Below, one piece after another: positions 38,650 through 46,953 of a stretch of 64,000 bases of DNA. The stretch comes from JBBIQS01 sp037442205 (GTDB lineage Bacteria; Myxococcota; Myxococcia; Myxococcales; UBA5297). The DNA is taken from the NCBI GenBank assembly GCA_037442205.1, contig JBBIQS010000038.1, positions 1 to 64,000 of the forward strand, in the 5' to 3' direction. The notes beneath the pieces are model-generated. The model saw nothing but the letters and a program-made list of their open reading frames with translations. It was not told where the DNA came from and ran no database searches. The translations under genes were made by a program, and so were the position numbers. How positions within the stretch are numbered: the first letter of the stretch is position 1; the number at the start of each line of letters is the position of its first letter.

Positions 38650-38795
38650 GGTGTTCCTCCCCGGTGCCTCCAACCTCCCACCCGCACCGCCCAGCGCCCA
38701 CGTGACCACGCCTCGCCGGGCAGTGTCAAACCCAGGCGGGCCCCTTTCGCCGCCGTGCGGGAGCGGGGGAGCCGGCTTCGGCAAGGCGTGGCGCG

Positions 38796-39152
38796 TCACG
38801 GGAACGCGGTTCCGTCCGAGAGAAGGCCGATTCCCAGCGCGGCCAGCTGGCAGGCCACCACCGCGGCGTAGACCGCCAGGCACCCCAGCAGCGCCAGGAA
38901 GGCCAGCGGCCGGCGCCGCTGCCGCCAGAGCACCGCGGCGCCAACGCCCACCAGCAGCAGCTTGAGAACCAGGAAGACCGCCGGCGAGCGGACCAGCGCC
39001 GCCCGCATCAGCGGATTGGCCTCGCTGGCCATCCCGGCCCCTACCAGCGCCCGGGTCAGCACCCCGTCGGCCAGGCTGAACAGCAGCAGCAGCCAGGGCA
39101 GCCCCGCCCCGACCTCGACCCCCGGCCACCGCTGGACCCTGGCCCACCCCAC
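38796..39152 (-). CDS. DUF5658-like membrane protein
   Basis: This 118-residue protein has three hydrophobic segments (LPWLLLLFSLADGVLTRALV, AVFLVLKLLLVGVGAAVLW, FLALLGCLAVYAAVVACQLAALG). The DGVLTRALVGAGMASEANPLM segment matches the D-x2-x-T ... E-x-NPl pattern of DUF5658 proteins, small integral membrane proteins of unknown function. The GTG at 39152 has no good ribosome-binding site, so the true start may differ slightly. It is upstream of spoVG on the same strand with a 146-bp gap. Confidence 0.65.
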   Translation of the reverse strand: MGWARVQRWPGVEVGAGLPWLLLLFSLADGVLTRALVGAGMASEANPLMRAALVRSPAVFLVLKLLLVGVGAAVLWRQRRRPLAFLALLGCLAVYAAVVACQLAALGIGLLSDGTAFP

Positions 39153-39349
39153 GCCGCCGAACGGGTTTCAAGGCCAGGGCCAGTTCGGCCGGCTCTGCTG
39201 GGCGCCCTCGGGCGGGCCGGCCGCCGCCGCGCAAGGAAGCCCCAACTCCAGCAATTGCCGGGGCTTGGCGCGCGGCGACTGTCGGCGCCTTGACAGCGCC
39301 GGCGGCCGCCGCCGATCATCCCGCGCCGTTGACCGCAAGCGGGGTCTGG

Positions 39350-39946
39350 ATGCTCGGCTTTCCGAGGAACGTCGGCTGGATCGAGGTCATCTGCGGCTCG
39401 ATGTTCTCGGGCAAGACCGAGGAGCTGATCCGCCGCATGAAGCGGGCGCAGATCGCCAAGCAGCCGGTCCAGATCTTCAAGCCCAAGATCGACGACCGCT
39501 ACGACGCCGAGCGCATCGTCAGCCACTCGCAGCAGCGGCTGGAGTCGAGCATCATCGAGCGCGCCGAGGAGATCCTGCGGCTGCTCAAGCCCGACACCGA
39601 GGTGGTGGGCATCGACGAGGTGCAGTTCTTGGGGCCGGAGGTGGTGCCGGTGTGCGAGACGCTGGCCGAGAAGGGCCTGCGGGTGATCGTCGCCGGGCTG
39701 GACCAGGACTACAAAGGCAAGCCCTTCGAGCCGATGCCGCAGCTGCTGGCCATCGCCGAGTACATCACCAAGGAGCTCGCCATCTGCATGGTGTGCGGCA
39801 ACCCCGCCAACCGCTCGCAGCGGATCGTCAGCCGCGCCGACCGGGTGGTGGTCGGCGCCGCCGGAGCGTACGAGGCGCGCTGCCGCCGCTGCCACGTCTC
39901 CGAGCCGGTCGAGGCCTCGCCTCCTCAGACGCTCAAGCTGCTCTGA
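39350..39946 (+). CDS. tdk: Thymidine kinase
   Basis: The ATG at 39350 gives 198 residues, the normal size; a TTG at 39290 would add an Ala/Pro-rich stretch. This type II enzyme phosphorylates thymidine (and deoxyuridine) with ATP. Walker A GSMFSGKTEELI, catalytic-region segment VVGIDEVQFLG, lasso/zinc ligands CMVCG and CRRC, and the substrate loop GAYEARC are all present. With the phosphorylase gene at 44.5 kb and nucleoside-uptake genes it points to deoxynucleoside salvage. It is divergent from the DUF5658 gene. Confidence 0.94.
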   Translation: MLGFPRNVGWIEVICGSMFSGKTEELIRRMKRAQIAKQPVQIFKPKIDDRYDAERIVSHSQQRLESSIIERAEEILRLLKPDTEVVGIDEVQFLGPEVVPVCETLAEKGLRVIVAGLDQDYKGKPFEPMPQLLAIAEYITKELAICMVCGNPANRSQRIVSRADRVVVGAAGAYEARCRRCHVSEPVEASPPQTLKLL

Positions 39947-39979
39947 CCAGCCCTGCTCTCGAGCAGGCCGAAAAGGTTG

Positions 39980-40080
39980 CCGTTCGGCCCGAGCGTAAGC
40001 TGTCGCGCAGCGACAACCGAAGTCGAGGGCCCTTCCGACTCCGGCTCGCCCCGCGAGCCTTCGCGCAGGGCGAACAGGCC
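39980..40080 (+). repeat. Diverged copy of the CCGTTCGCCC...CCCTTCGACTCC repeat
   Basis: Inside the 254-bp gap before the histidine kinase, CCGTTCGGCCCGAGCGT, then about 25 unrelated bases, then GTCGAGGGCCCTTCCGACTC match, in the opposite orientation, the repeat at 58010-58119. It ends near GCAGGGCGAACA. Apart from these repeat remnants I see no gene in 39947-40200. Confidence 0.55.
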
Positions 40081-40200
40081 GGCGCCTCCCAGCCCAGACC
40101 CATGCACGGCGGCCGCAGGGGCCCTCCCCGACTCCTGATTCGGGCGGACGAGCCAGCAATTTCAGGATCTTGCGGGCGCGCGCCCCCGGAACCGGCTACC

Positions 40201-41784
40201 ATGCCGGACCCGCGCATGAACCTGACCCTGGCCACACGGATCTTCCTCGGCTACGCGGTGGTGATCCTCACCTTCGGAGCGGTCTCCATCTACAGCGTGG
40301 TGCAGATGCATTCGATCGCCGCCGAGATCCGGGTGGTGACCGGAGGCTACCTGCCGCTGGCCAAGGCCGCGGCCCAGGTGGAGAGCTTCCACAACAACCG
40401 CCACAAGGACACCGAGCGGCTCCTCGACGAGAAGGAGCCCGGTACCCAGCGGGTGCTGATCAAGCTGGCCCGGGTCTACTTCCCACAGCTGATGCGCGAC
40501 AAGCTCACCGCCGCCACCGCCCTCACCGGCGAGACCCTCTCCCGCGCCCCGGAGACCGACCGCGCCTTCCTGGAGAACGTCGCCGCCCGCCTGGCCGAGC
40601 TGTCGCGCCTCTACGACGACTACGAGCGCGCCAACGGCGAGCTGTTCGCGGTGGTCGAGCAGGGCTCCTCGGCCCGCGGCTCGGACCCGGCCCGCCAGGT
40701 CACCTCGCTCGAGGACCGCATCGGCCGGTCGATCAAGCAGCTCAGCCGCGTCCTCGACGACCGCATCGCCGAGCGGGTCGCCGCCGCCGAGCAGCGCGAG
40801 CGCCAGAGCGCCTGGGCGATCATCGCCCTGTCCTTGGTGGCCATCGCCCTGGGGCTGGTGGCCACCGCCGCCACCGGCCGGCTGCTGGCCCCGGTGCGCA
40901 CCCTGACCAGCGCCGTCACCCGCATCGGCCTGGGCGACTACTCGGCCCAGGTGCCGCTGGCTGCCCGCGACGAGATCGGGGTCCTGGCCCGCGAGTTCAA
41001 CGCCATGGCCAAGAACCTGCGCGAGCGCGAACGCCAGCTCGACGAGAAGCAGCTGGCCCTGGTCCGCGCCGAGCGGCTGGCGGCCATCGGCCGGATCAGC
41101 GCCCAGATCACCCACGAGATCCGCAACCCGCTCTCCTCGATCGGCCTCAACGCCGAGCTGCTCGAGGAGGGGCTGGCCTCGGCCCACTTCGACACCCGGG
41201 AGCAGCAGGACGAGGCCCAGCAGCTGGTGTCGGCCATCGCGCGAGAGGTCGATCGGCTCACCGACATCACCGAGCAGTACCTCAAGTTCGCCCGCTTCCC
41301 GAAGCCAGTGCTGGCCCCCGAGGATCTCAACCAGCTCTTGGCCTCGCTGCTCGACTTCCTCGAGGAGGAGCACTCCCGGGCCGGGGTGGTGCTGGAGCGG
41401 GCCTTCGCCGACAACTGCCCCAAGGTCGTCGCCGACGCCGGCCAGCTGCGCCAGGCGCTGATGAACCTGCTGCGCAACAGCCGCGAGGCGCTGGTCCACG
41501 GCGGCACCATCCGCGTCGAGACCCGGGCGCTGGTGACCTCGGTCGAGGTGGTGGTCAAGGACAACGGCCCCGGCATCCCTCCCGGCGAGCTGGAGAAGAT
41601 CTTCGATCCCTTCTTCTCCACCAAGGAGCGCGGCACCGGGCTGGGACTGGCGCTGACCCAGCAGATCATCGCCGAGCACGGCGGCGAGATCCGCTGCGAG
41701 AGCGAGGTGGGCCGGGGCACCCGCTTCATCCTGCGGCTGTGCCGCGCCCCCGAGACGGCGGCCGCGCCCGCCGCCAACAGCTGA
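40201..41784 (+). CDS. Membrane sensor histidine kinase
   Basis: This 527-residue kinase (an ATG at 40216 is an alternative start) has TM1 (12-33), a mostly helical extracytoplasmic sensor region (35-203), TM2 (204-226), a HAMP domain (227-280), and a HisKA domain with phospho-acceptor His305 in QITHEIRNPLSS. An HATPase domain follows, with NGPGIPPGELEKIFDPFFSTK and GTGLGL. The helical sensor resembles four-helix-bundle chemoreceptor-like modules. No response regulator is adjacent. The M16 peptidase gene starts 7 nt later, so the two are co-transcribed. Confidence 0.92.
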   Translation: MPDPRMNLTLATRIFLGYAVVILTFGAVSIYSVVQMHSIAAEIRVVTGGYLPLAKAAAQVESFHNNRHKDTERLLDEKEPGTQRVLIKLARVYFPQLMRDKLTAATALTGETLSRAPETDRAFLENVAARLAELSRLYDDYERANGELFAVVEQGSSARGSDPARQVTSLEDRIGRSIKQLSRVLDDRIAERVAAAEQRERQSAWAIIALSLVAIALGLVATAATGRLLAPVRTLTSAVTRIGLGDYSAQVPLAARDEIGVLAREFNAMAKNLRERERQLDEKQLALVRAERLAAIGRISAQITHEIRNPLSSIGLNAELLEEGLASAHFDTREQQDEAQQLVSAIAREVDRLTDITEQYLKFARFPKPVLAPEDLNQLLASLLDFLEEEHSRAGVVLERAFADNCPKVVADAGQLRQALMNLLRNSREALVHGGTIRVETRALVTSVEVVVKDNGPGIPPGELEKIFDPFFSTKERGTGLGLALTQQIIAEHGGEIRCESEVGRGTRFILRLCRAPETAAAPAANS

Positions 41785-41791
41785 GGTCTTC

Positions 41792-43072
41792 TTGTACCGA
41801 CGTTTCCGCGACCAGCTCGACAACGGAGTGAAGATCGTCACCGTCGAGGTCCCGCACCTGCACTCGGCGCTGCTGGCGATCTACGTGCGTTGTGGCTCGC
41901 GCCACGAATTGCCGAAGGTGAACGGGGTCTCGCACTTCCTCGAGCACATGCTCTTCCGCGGCAGCGAACGCTTCCCCGACACGCGGGTGATGAACGGACT
42001 GGTCGAGGATGCCGGCGGCAACCTCAACGCCGTCACCATGCGCGACCAGACCTTCTTCTACACTCCGGTGGAGCCCGGCTCGCTCGAGGTTGGCTTCGAG
42101 GTGCTGGGCGACCTGGTGTGCGCCCCGCGCCTGCCCGACATGCCAGTCGAGCGGCGGATCATCCTCGAGGAGATGCTCGACGAGATCGATCCCCGCGGCC
42201 GGGACATCGACACCGCCAACCTGGTGCGGCGGATGGTCTTCGGCGACCACCCGCTGTCGCAGAAGATTGCCGGCACGCGCAAGTCGGTGCGCCAGCTGTC
42301 GCTCGAGGATCTGCGCGCCTACTACCGGCGCTTCTACTGCGGCGCCAACCTGGTGGTCTGTGCCGCCGGGCCGGTGAAGCGCGCCCAGGTGGTCGCCCTC
42401 GCCAAGCGGGCCTTCGGCGCCCTGCCTCGCGGGCGCAAGTCGACGGAGCGAGCGCCGGCCATCGCCCGCCGTGGCCCGGAGCTGCTGCAGATCGACCATG
42501 ACGAAACCCAGACCGAGCTGGTGCTGGCCTTCCCCTGCCCCACCGACGGCCATCCGGACTATCCGGCGGTGTCGGTGCTGCGCAGCGTGCTCGACGACGG
42601 GCTGAGCTCGCGGCTGCCGCTGGAGATCGTCGAGCGGCGCGGGCTGGCCTACGCGGTCCACGCCAACCTGGACATCTTCAGCGACACCGCGCTCTTCGAG
42701 ATCGAGTCCGCCTGTGCCCCGGCCAAGTCGGCGACGGTGGTGGCGGCGCTGGCCGAGATCCTCGAGGAGTTGCGGGCGAAGCCGCTGCCCGAGGCCGAGC
42801 TGGCGCGGGTCAAGCGCCGCCAGCGGATCGGGCTCTCCTTCGCTCTCGACGACCTGAACTCGCTGGCCGGCTGGTACGGGGCCACCGAGCTGTTCCGCCA
42901 GCCGGAGAGCTTCGAAGCCCGCTGCCAGGCCATCGAGTCGCTTACCGCACAGCAGGTGCAGCGGGTGGCGCGGCGCGTCTTCGCCCGCGAGAACCTGCGG
43001 CTGTGCGCGGTGGGCCCGAAGCGAGCCACCCGCAAGCAACAGCTCTTGCGGGCGCTCGACAACCTGGGCTGA
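41792..43072 (+). CDS. M16-family zinc peptidase
   Basis: The TTG start at 41792 follows GAGGT by 4 nt. The 426-residue protein has the inverted zinc motif HFLEH (48-52) and the downstream Glu segment RRIILEEMLDEID, both needed for activity, plus the C-terminal M16C half with the usual RR...Y pair region (ERRGLAYAVHANLD). Such enzymes process or degrade peptides in a two-domain chamber. It lacks a signal peptide. Co-transcription with the histidine kinase may be only a matter of packing. Confidence 0.9.
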   Translation: MYRRFRDQLDNGVKIVTVEVPHLHSALLAIYVRCGSRHELPKVNGVSHFLEHMLFRGSERFPDTRVMNGLVEDAGGNLNAVTMRDQTFFYTPVEPGSLEVGFEVLGDLVCAPRLPDMPVERRIILEEMLDEIDPRGRDIDTANLVRRMVFGDHPLSQKIAGTRKSVRQLSLEDLRAYYRRFYCGANLVVCAAGPVKRAQVVALAKRAFGALPRGRKSTERAPAIARRGPELLQIDHDETQTELVLAFPCPTDGHPDYPAVSVLRSVLDDGLSSRLPLEIVERRGLAYAVHANLDIFSDTALFEIESACAPAKSATVVAALAEILEELRAKPLPEAELARVKRRQRIGLSFALDDLNSLAGWYGATELFRQPESFEARCQAIESLTAQQVQRVARRVFARENLRLCAVGPKRATRKQQLLRALDNLG

Positions 43073-43083
43073 GGGACCGCGGC

Positions 43084-44409
43084 TTAGGGCCGGCGGCTGC
43101 CCTTGATGATCTGGATGCCCGAGCCGCCGCCGCCGCCCGTGGCGCGCGACTTCTTCTCCAGCTCGCGCTTGATGTCGCCACAGCGCACACAGCCGGGATC
43201 CCGCTTGAGGATCTGGTCGAGCGAGGCCCGAGCGCGGCTGACGTTGATGCCGGTGTCAGCGTAGAGGGCGTCGAGCTCCAGCTCGTCGTCCTGGGTCATG
43301 TCGCCGGCGATCTGCAGGCGCTCCAGGGCGGCGATGGCCTCGGCCTTGTCGCCGCGCTTGAGGTACAGCTTGTAGAGCCGCCCCAGCGCCTCGCTCTGCC
43401 CCGGGTCCTCCTCGAGCACCTTGCGGTAGGCGCCGACCGCGCGGTTCGGATCCTCCTGCTCCATCGCCCAGGCGCGCACCAGCAGCGCCCGGCCGTTCCT
43501 GGGGTGCTTGGCGATCACGCCCTCCGCGATCTTCTTGGCCTCGGCCGCCTCGCCGCCCAGCATCTTCACCTCGGCGAGCATGGCCTGGGCGTTGAGGTCG
43601 GTGGGGCGGGCGGCGAGCAGCTGCTGGACCACCTCGGCCGCATCCTCGATCCGCTGCGCCCCGGCCAGCGCCCGAGCGTAGGCCATCGCCAGCTCGGCGT
43701 CGCTGGGCGTCGCCTTGTAGGCCAGCTCGTACTCGTGCAGCGCCTCGGTCACCTTGCCGCGCGAGGAGAAGTAGCGGGCCCGCACCATCCGCACCCGCGC
43801 CGAGTCAGGATTGGTGCCAACCGCCGCATCGAGCAGCCGCACCGCCCGCTCCTCCTGGCCCTTGGCGATGAGGATCTCCGCCAGCAGCGCCTGGGTCTCG
43901 GCGTCGCCGGGCGAGCCCTGATCGAGCTGCTGGGCGAGGTTCTCGGCGCCGTCCAGGTCGCCGCTGCGCAGCAGCGCGGTGGCCAGCTTGCGCTGCAGCT
44001 CCGGCGACGGGCCGTCGGGGATCAGCTCGCTGGCCTTGCGCAGGTGGTCGGCGGCCAGTTCGGGCTTGCCGTGGCGCAGGTAGAGGTCGGCCAGCACCTC
44101 GCGGGCCTCGGTGTTCTTGGGCGCCATCTTGACCGCCGACGACAGGGTCATGATCGCCTGCAGGTCGTTGCCCATCTTCTCGTAGGCCGCGCCCAGGGCC
44201 AGCTGCGGGCTGGGGTCGTTGGCCGAAGCGAAGGCTCCGGCGCTCTCGAAGGCCTTGGCGGCGGCCTCCCAGTTGCCGGCCTTGGCGGCCGCCTTTCCCT
44301 GGGCCATGAAGGTGGCGAACTGCTGCTGCGGCGTGGGCTCCTCCTCGAACAGCTTGTTGCAGGAGGCGAAGAGGACGGCGGACAGGGCCAGGGCAAGTGC
44401 GCGTTTCAT
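43084..44409 (-). CDS. TPR-repeat lipoprotein
   Basis: This 441-residue protein has a lipoprotein signal ending VLFASC (Cys17), followed by about ten TPR-type helix pairs (for example AKAAAKAGNWEAAAKAFESAG, ALGAAYEKMGNDLQAIMTL, LYLKRGDKAEAIAALERL). The C-terminal segment has a Cys pair (DPGCVRCGDIKRELE), then a Gly stretch. It probably acts as an envelope scaffold. It is convergent with the M16 peptidase gene (11-bp gap) and 117 bp downstream of the phosphorylase gene. Confidence 0.82.
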   Translation of the reverse strand: MKRALALALSAVLFASCNKLFEEEPTPQQQFATFMAQGKAAAKAGNWEAAAKAFESAGAFASANDPSPQLALGAAYEKMGNDLQAIMTLSSAVKMAPKNTEAREVLADLYLRHGKPELAADHLRKASELIPDGPSPELQRKLATALLRSGDLDGAENLAQQLDQGSPGDAETQALLAEILIAKGQEERAVRLLDAAVGTNPDSARVRMVRARYFSSRGKVTEALHEYELAYKATPSDAELAMAYARALAGAQRIEDAAEVVQQLLAARPTDLNAQAMLAEVKMLGGEAAEAKKIAEGVIAKHPRNGRALLVRAWAMEQEDPNRAVGAYRKVLEEDPGQSEALGRLYKLYLKRGDKAEAIAALERLQIAGDMTQDDELELDALYADTGINVSRARASLDQILKRDPGCVRCGDIKRELEKKSRATGGGGGSGIQIIKGSRRP

Positions 44410-44526
44410 GGCGCGAACCGTATCGCCCGCTGCTCTGACCGGTCAAGGCGCCGCGGCCGCCAGGCTGAGCCCGCCCGGGGCAGGCCGATCGGTCGCCTAA
44501 GCGGCAGTGTCCGGCAGCGGACCTTT

Positions 44527-45831
44527 CTACTCGATGGTCTCCAGCACCAGCGGCCGGGGCGAGACCGGCTTGGGGCCGAAGCGGTAGGCGCGCTGGATGC
44601 GCCGGCTGACGTCGGCGGCCCGCGCGGAGTCGTTGAGGTGCATCATCGCCAGCGGCTCGCCGCGCTTGACCGGGTCGCCCAGCTTCTTGCGCAGCAGGAA
44701 GCCGACCGCCCAGTCGACCTTGGCGTCCACCCGGTCGCGGCCCGCCCCCAGCGCCACCCCGGCCATCCCCACCGCCTCGGTGTCGATGGCCTCGACGAAG
44801 CCGTCGGCCGGGCTCTCGATCGGCACCACCTGGGAGGCCTTGGGCAGCCGCGAGCTGTCGCGGACCGCCTTGGGATCGCCGCCCTGGGCCTCGACGATCT
44901 CCTCCAGCTTCTTGAGCGCCGCCCCGCTCTTGATCGACTCCTGCAGCCGGGCGCGGGCGTGGGCGGCGTCCTTGGCCTGCCCGGCCAGCACCAGCATCGG
45001 CGCGGTCAGGGCCAGGGTGCACTCGGTCAGGTCGGCCGGGGCGCTGCCCCTGAGCACGTCCACCGCCTCGATCACCTCGAGCGCGTTGCCGACCGCCAGG
45101 CCGAGCGGCTGCTCCATGTCGGTGAGCAGGGCCACCACCTTCTTGTTCATCTTGGCGCCGATGCCGACCATGGTCCGGGCCAGGGTGCGGGCGTCCTCGA
45201 GCGTCTTCATGAAGGCGCCCGAGCCGACCTTGACGTCGAGGACCAGGGCGTCGATCCCCTCGGCCAGCTTCTTGGACATGATCGAGCTGGCGATGAGCGG
45301 GATGCAGTCCACGGTGGCGGTGACGTCGCGCAGCGCGTAGAGCTTCTTGTCGGCCGGGGCCAGGGTGGCGGTCTGGCCGATCAGGCAGGCCCCGACCTTG
45401 GCCACCAGCTCGCGGTAGCGCTCGATGCCCAGGTCGACCCGGAAGCCGGGGATCGACTCCAGCTTGTCGAGGGTGCCGCCGGTGTGCCCCAGCCCGCGGC
45501 CGCTGATCATCGGCACCTTGACCCCGCACGCCGCCGCCAGAGGCGCCAGCGCCAGCGACACCTTGTCGCCCACGCCGCCGGTCGAGTGCTTGTCGACCTT
45601 GTAGCCGGGGATGTCGGAGAGGTCGAGCACCTCGCCGGAGCGGAGCATCGCCCCGGTCCAGGCCGCCAGCTCGGCGTCGGTGAGGCCCTTGAAGAAGACG
45701 GCCATCAACATCGCCGACATCTGGTAGTCGGGCACCTTCCCGGCCGTGTACCCGGCGAGGAAGCCGGCAATGTCGTCGGCGGCCAGGACCTCGCCCTGCC
45801 GCTTCTTCTTGATCAGCTCGTAGGGATTCAT
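44527..45831 (-). CDS. deoA: Pyrimidine-nucleoside / thymidine phosphorylase
   Basis: The ATG at 45831 (434 residues) is chosen over an upstream TTG at 45867 that lies within a palindrome. The enzyme splits thymidine, deoxyuridine or uridine with phosphate to base plus (deoxy)ribose-1-phosphate. The family signature SGRGLGHTGGTLDKLES, the Lys-rich phosphate site KVDKHSTGGVGD, SSIMSKKLAEG and LDVKVGSGAFMKT are all present. Broad Pdp-type specificity cannot be told from strict DeoA specificity by sequence. It fits tdk and the nucleoside-uptake genes as a salvage function. Confidence 0.92.
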   Translation of the reverse strand: MNPYELIKKKRQGEVLAADDIAGFLAGYTAGKVPDYQMSAMLMAVFFKGLTDAELAAWTGAMLRSGEVLDLSDIPGYKVDKHSTGGVGDKVSLALAPLAAACGVKVPMISGRGLGHTGGTLDKLESIPGFRVDLGIERYRELVAKVGACLIGQTATLAPADKKLYALRDVTATVDCIPLIASSIMSKKLAEGIDALVLDVKVGSGAFMKTLEDARTLARTMVGIGAKMNKKVVALLTDMEQPLGLAVGNALEVIEAVDVLRGSAPADLTECTLALTAPMLVLAGQAKDAAHARARLQESIKSGAALKKLEEIVEAQGGDPKAVRDSSRLPKASQVVPIESPADGFVEAIDTEAVGMAGVALGAGRDRVDAKVDWAVGFLLRKKLGDPVKRGEPLAMMHLNDSARAADVSRRIQRAYRFGPKPVSPRPLVLETIE

Positions 45832-45860
45832 CGGCGGATTGTGCTCCGAAGTTCCGGCGA

Positions 45861-45881
45861 GCGGCAAAAAACTTTTGCCGC
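45861..45881 (-). promoter_or_regulatory. Perfect palindrome upstream of the phosphorylase
   Basis: GCGGCAAAA (45861-45869) and TTTTGCCGC (45873-45881) are exact complements around 3 bases, 30 bp before the ATG. No T-run follows on the outer side, so it suits an operator or leader hairpin better than a terminator. The remaining 45882-46012 stretch, shared with the divergent response-regulator gene, shows no gene. Confidence 0.4.
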
Positions 45882-46012
45882 CGCGCGCCCGGGCGAGCCG
45901 CTAGTGCCGCCAAATTCCTCTGGATTTCGGGGACCAGCCGGCGGCCGGCCGCCCCGGCGCCCGGCGCCGACGGCGTTGGCGGCGGCGGCGGCGGCAAGTA
46001 TGATGGCCCGGC

Positions 46013-46933
46013 GTGACGACGACCTACTGCCCCGCCTGCGGACTCAACGTCGCGACCGAAACCCTGGCCGTCGGCGGCAAGAGCTATTGGCGCTGCACCC
46101 AGTGCGGCATGGCTCTCAAGGAAGCGGTCGAGCTGCCCGCCGCACCGCCTCCAGCCGCCGCGCCGCCACCGGCCGCCGTGCCAGCCGCCGCGCCCGTCGC
46201 CGCGGAGAAGCCGGAGAAGACCCTCGGGCGGATGAACCTGGCGCGCATGACCGCCGCCGAGGCCATCGCCGCCAAGGCCGCCGCCGAAGCCGAGCGCAAA
46301 GCCAAGGCCGCCGCCGCTGCAGCCGCGGCCGCCGCCCGCCCGCCTCGGCCGCGATCGCCGCTCGAGCCGGAGGACCGGGGCATCGAGCTCGACACCTCCG
46401 ACTCCGGGCCGATGGTGATCGAGGCCTTCGGGCAGGAGCGGGCGGTGGATCTGGGCGGCGGGGCCGGGTCCGGGGCCGAGCCGGCTGCTCCGGCAGCCGG
46501 GGCCAGCGGAGCGGTCTTCGAACAGGTGCTGCTGGCCGACGACGTGGCGCTGCTGCGCGAGGTGCTGCGCGACTCGCTGACCTCCAGCGGGCTGGCGCGC
46601 GAAGTGCTGCCGTGCGCCGATGGCGAGGAGTTGCTGCAGGCGCTCACCCAGCAACTGGTCGCGGGGCGCGTGCCCAGCCTGGCGGTCCTGGACCTGGACA
46701 TGCCGAAGATCAACGGCTACCAGACCGCCATCGCCTTGCGGGCCGTCGAGCGGGGCTTCGGCACCAAGGGGCCGACTCCGATCGTCTTCTTCACCTCGCA
46801 CGCCTGCGACGACGTCTTCCGCAAGGTGCTCGAGTACTGCCAGCCGGCCCGCTACCTCAACAAAGGTTCGGACGCGACGCCCGACCGCATCGCCGACCGG
46901 CTGACGCAGGTGCTGGCGACCCTCAAGCCCTGA
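46013..46933 (+). CDS. Zinc-ribbon response regulator without output domain
   Basis: This 306-residue protein (GTG start) has an N-terminal zinc ribbon (C6, C9, C28, C31), a long Ala/Pro linker (42-168) including a run of nine Ala, and a C-terminal receiver domain. The receiver has DD (176-177), phospho-acceptor D227 (AVLDLDMPKING), a Thr/Ser-type switch (FFTSH) and conserved Lys (YLNKGS). No DNA-binding or enzymatic output domain follows, so it signals through protein contacts. The BMP lipoprotein gene follows after 20 nt. Confidence 0.85.
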   Translation: MTTTYCPACGLNVATETLAVGGKSYWRCTQCGMALKEAVELPAAPPPAAAPPPAAVPAAAPVAAEKPEKTLGRMNLARMTAAEAIAAKAAAEAERKAKAAAAAAAAAARPPRPRSPLEPEDRGIELDTSDSGPMVIEAFGQERAVDLGGGAGSGAEPAAPAAGASGAVFEQVLLADDVALLREVLRDSLTSSGLAREVLPCADGEELLQALTQQLVAGRVPSLAVLDLDMPKINGYQTAIALRAVERGFGTKGPTPIVFFTSHACDDVFRKVLEYCQPARYLNKGSDATPDRIADRLTQVLATLKP

Positions 46934-46953
46934 TTCCCTCGGAGGCCCTCCCC

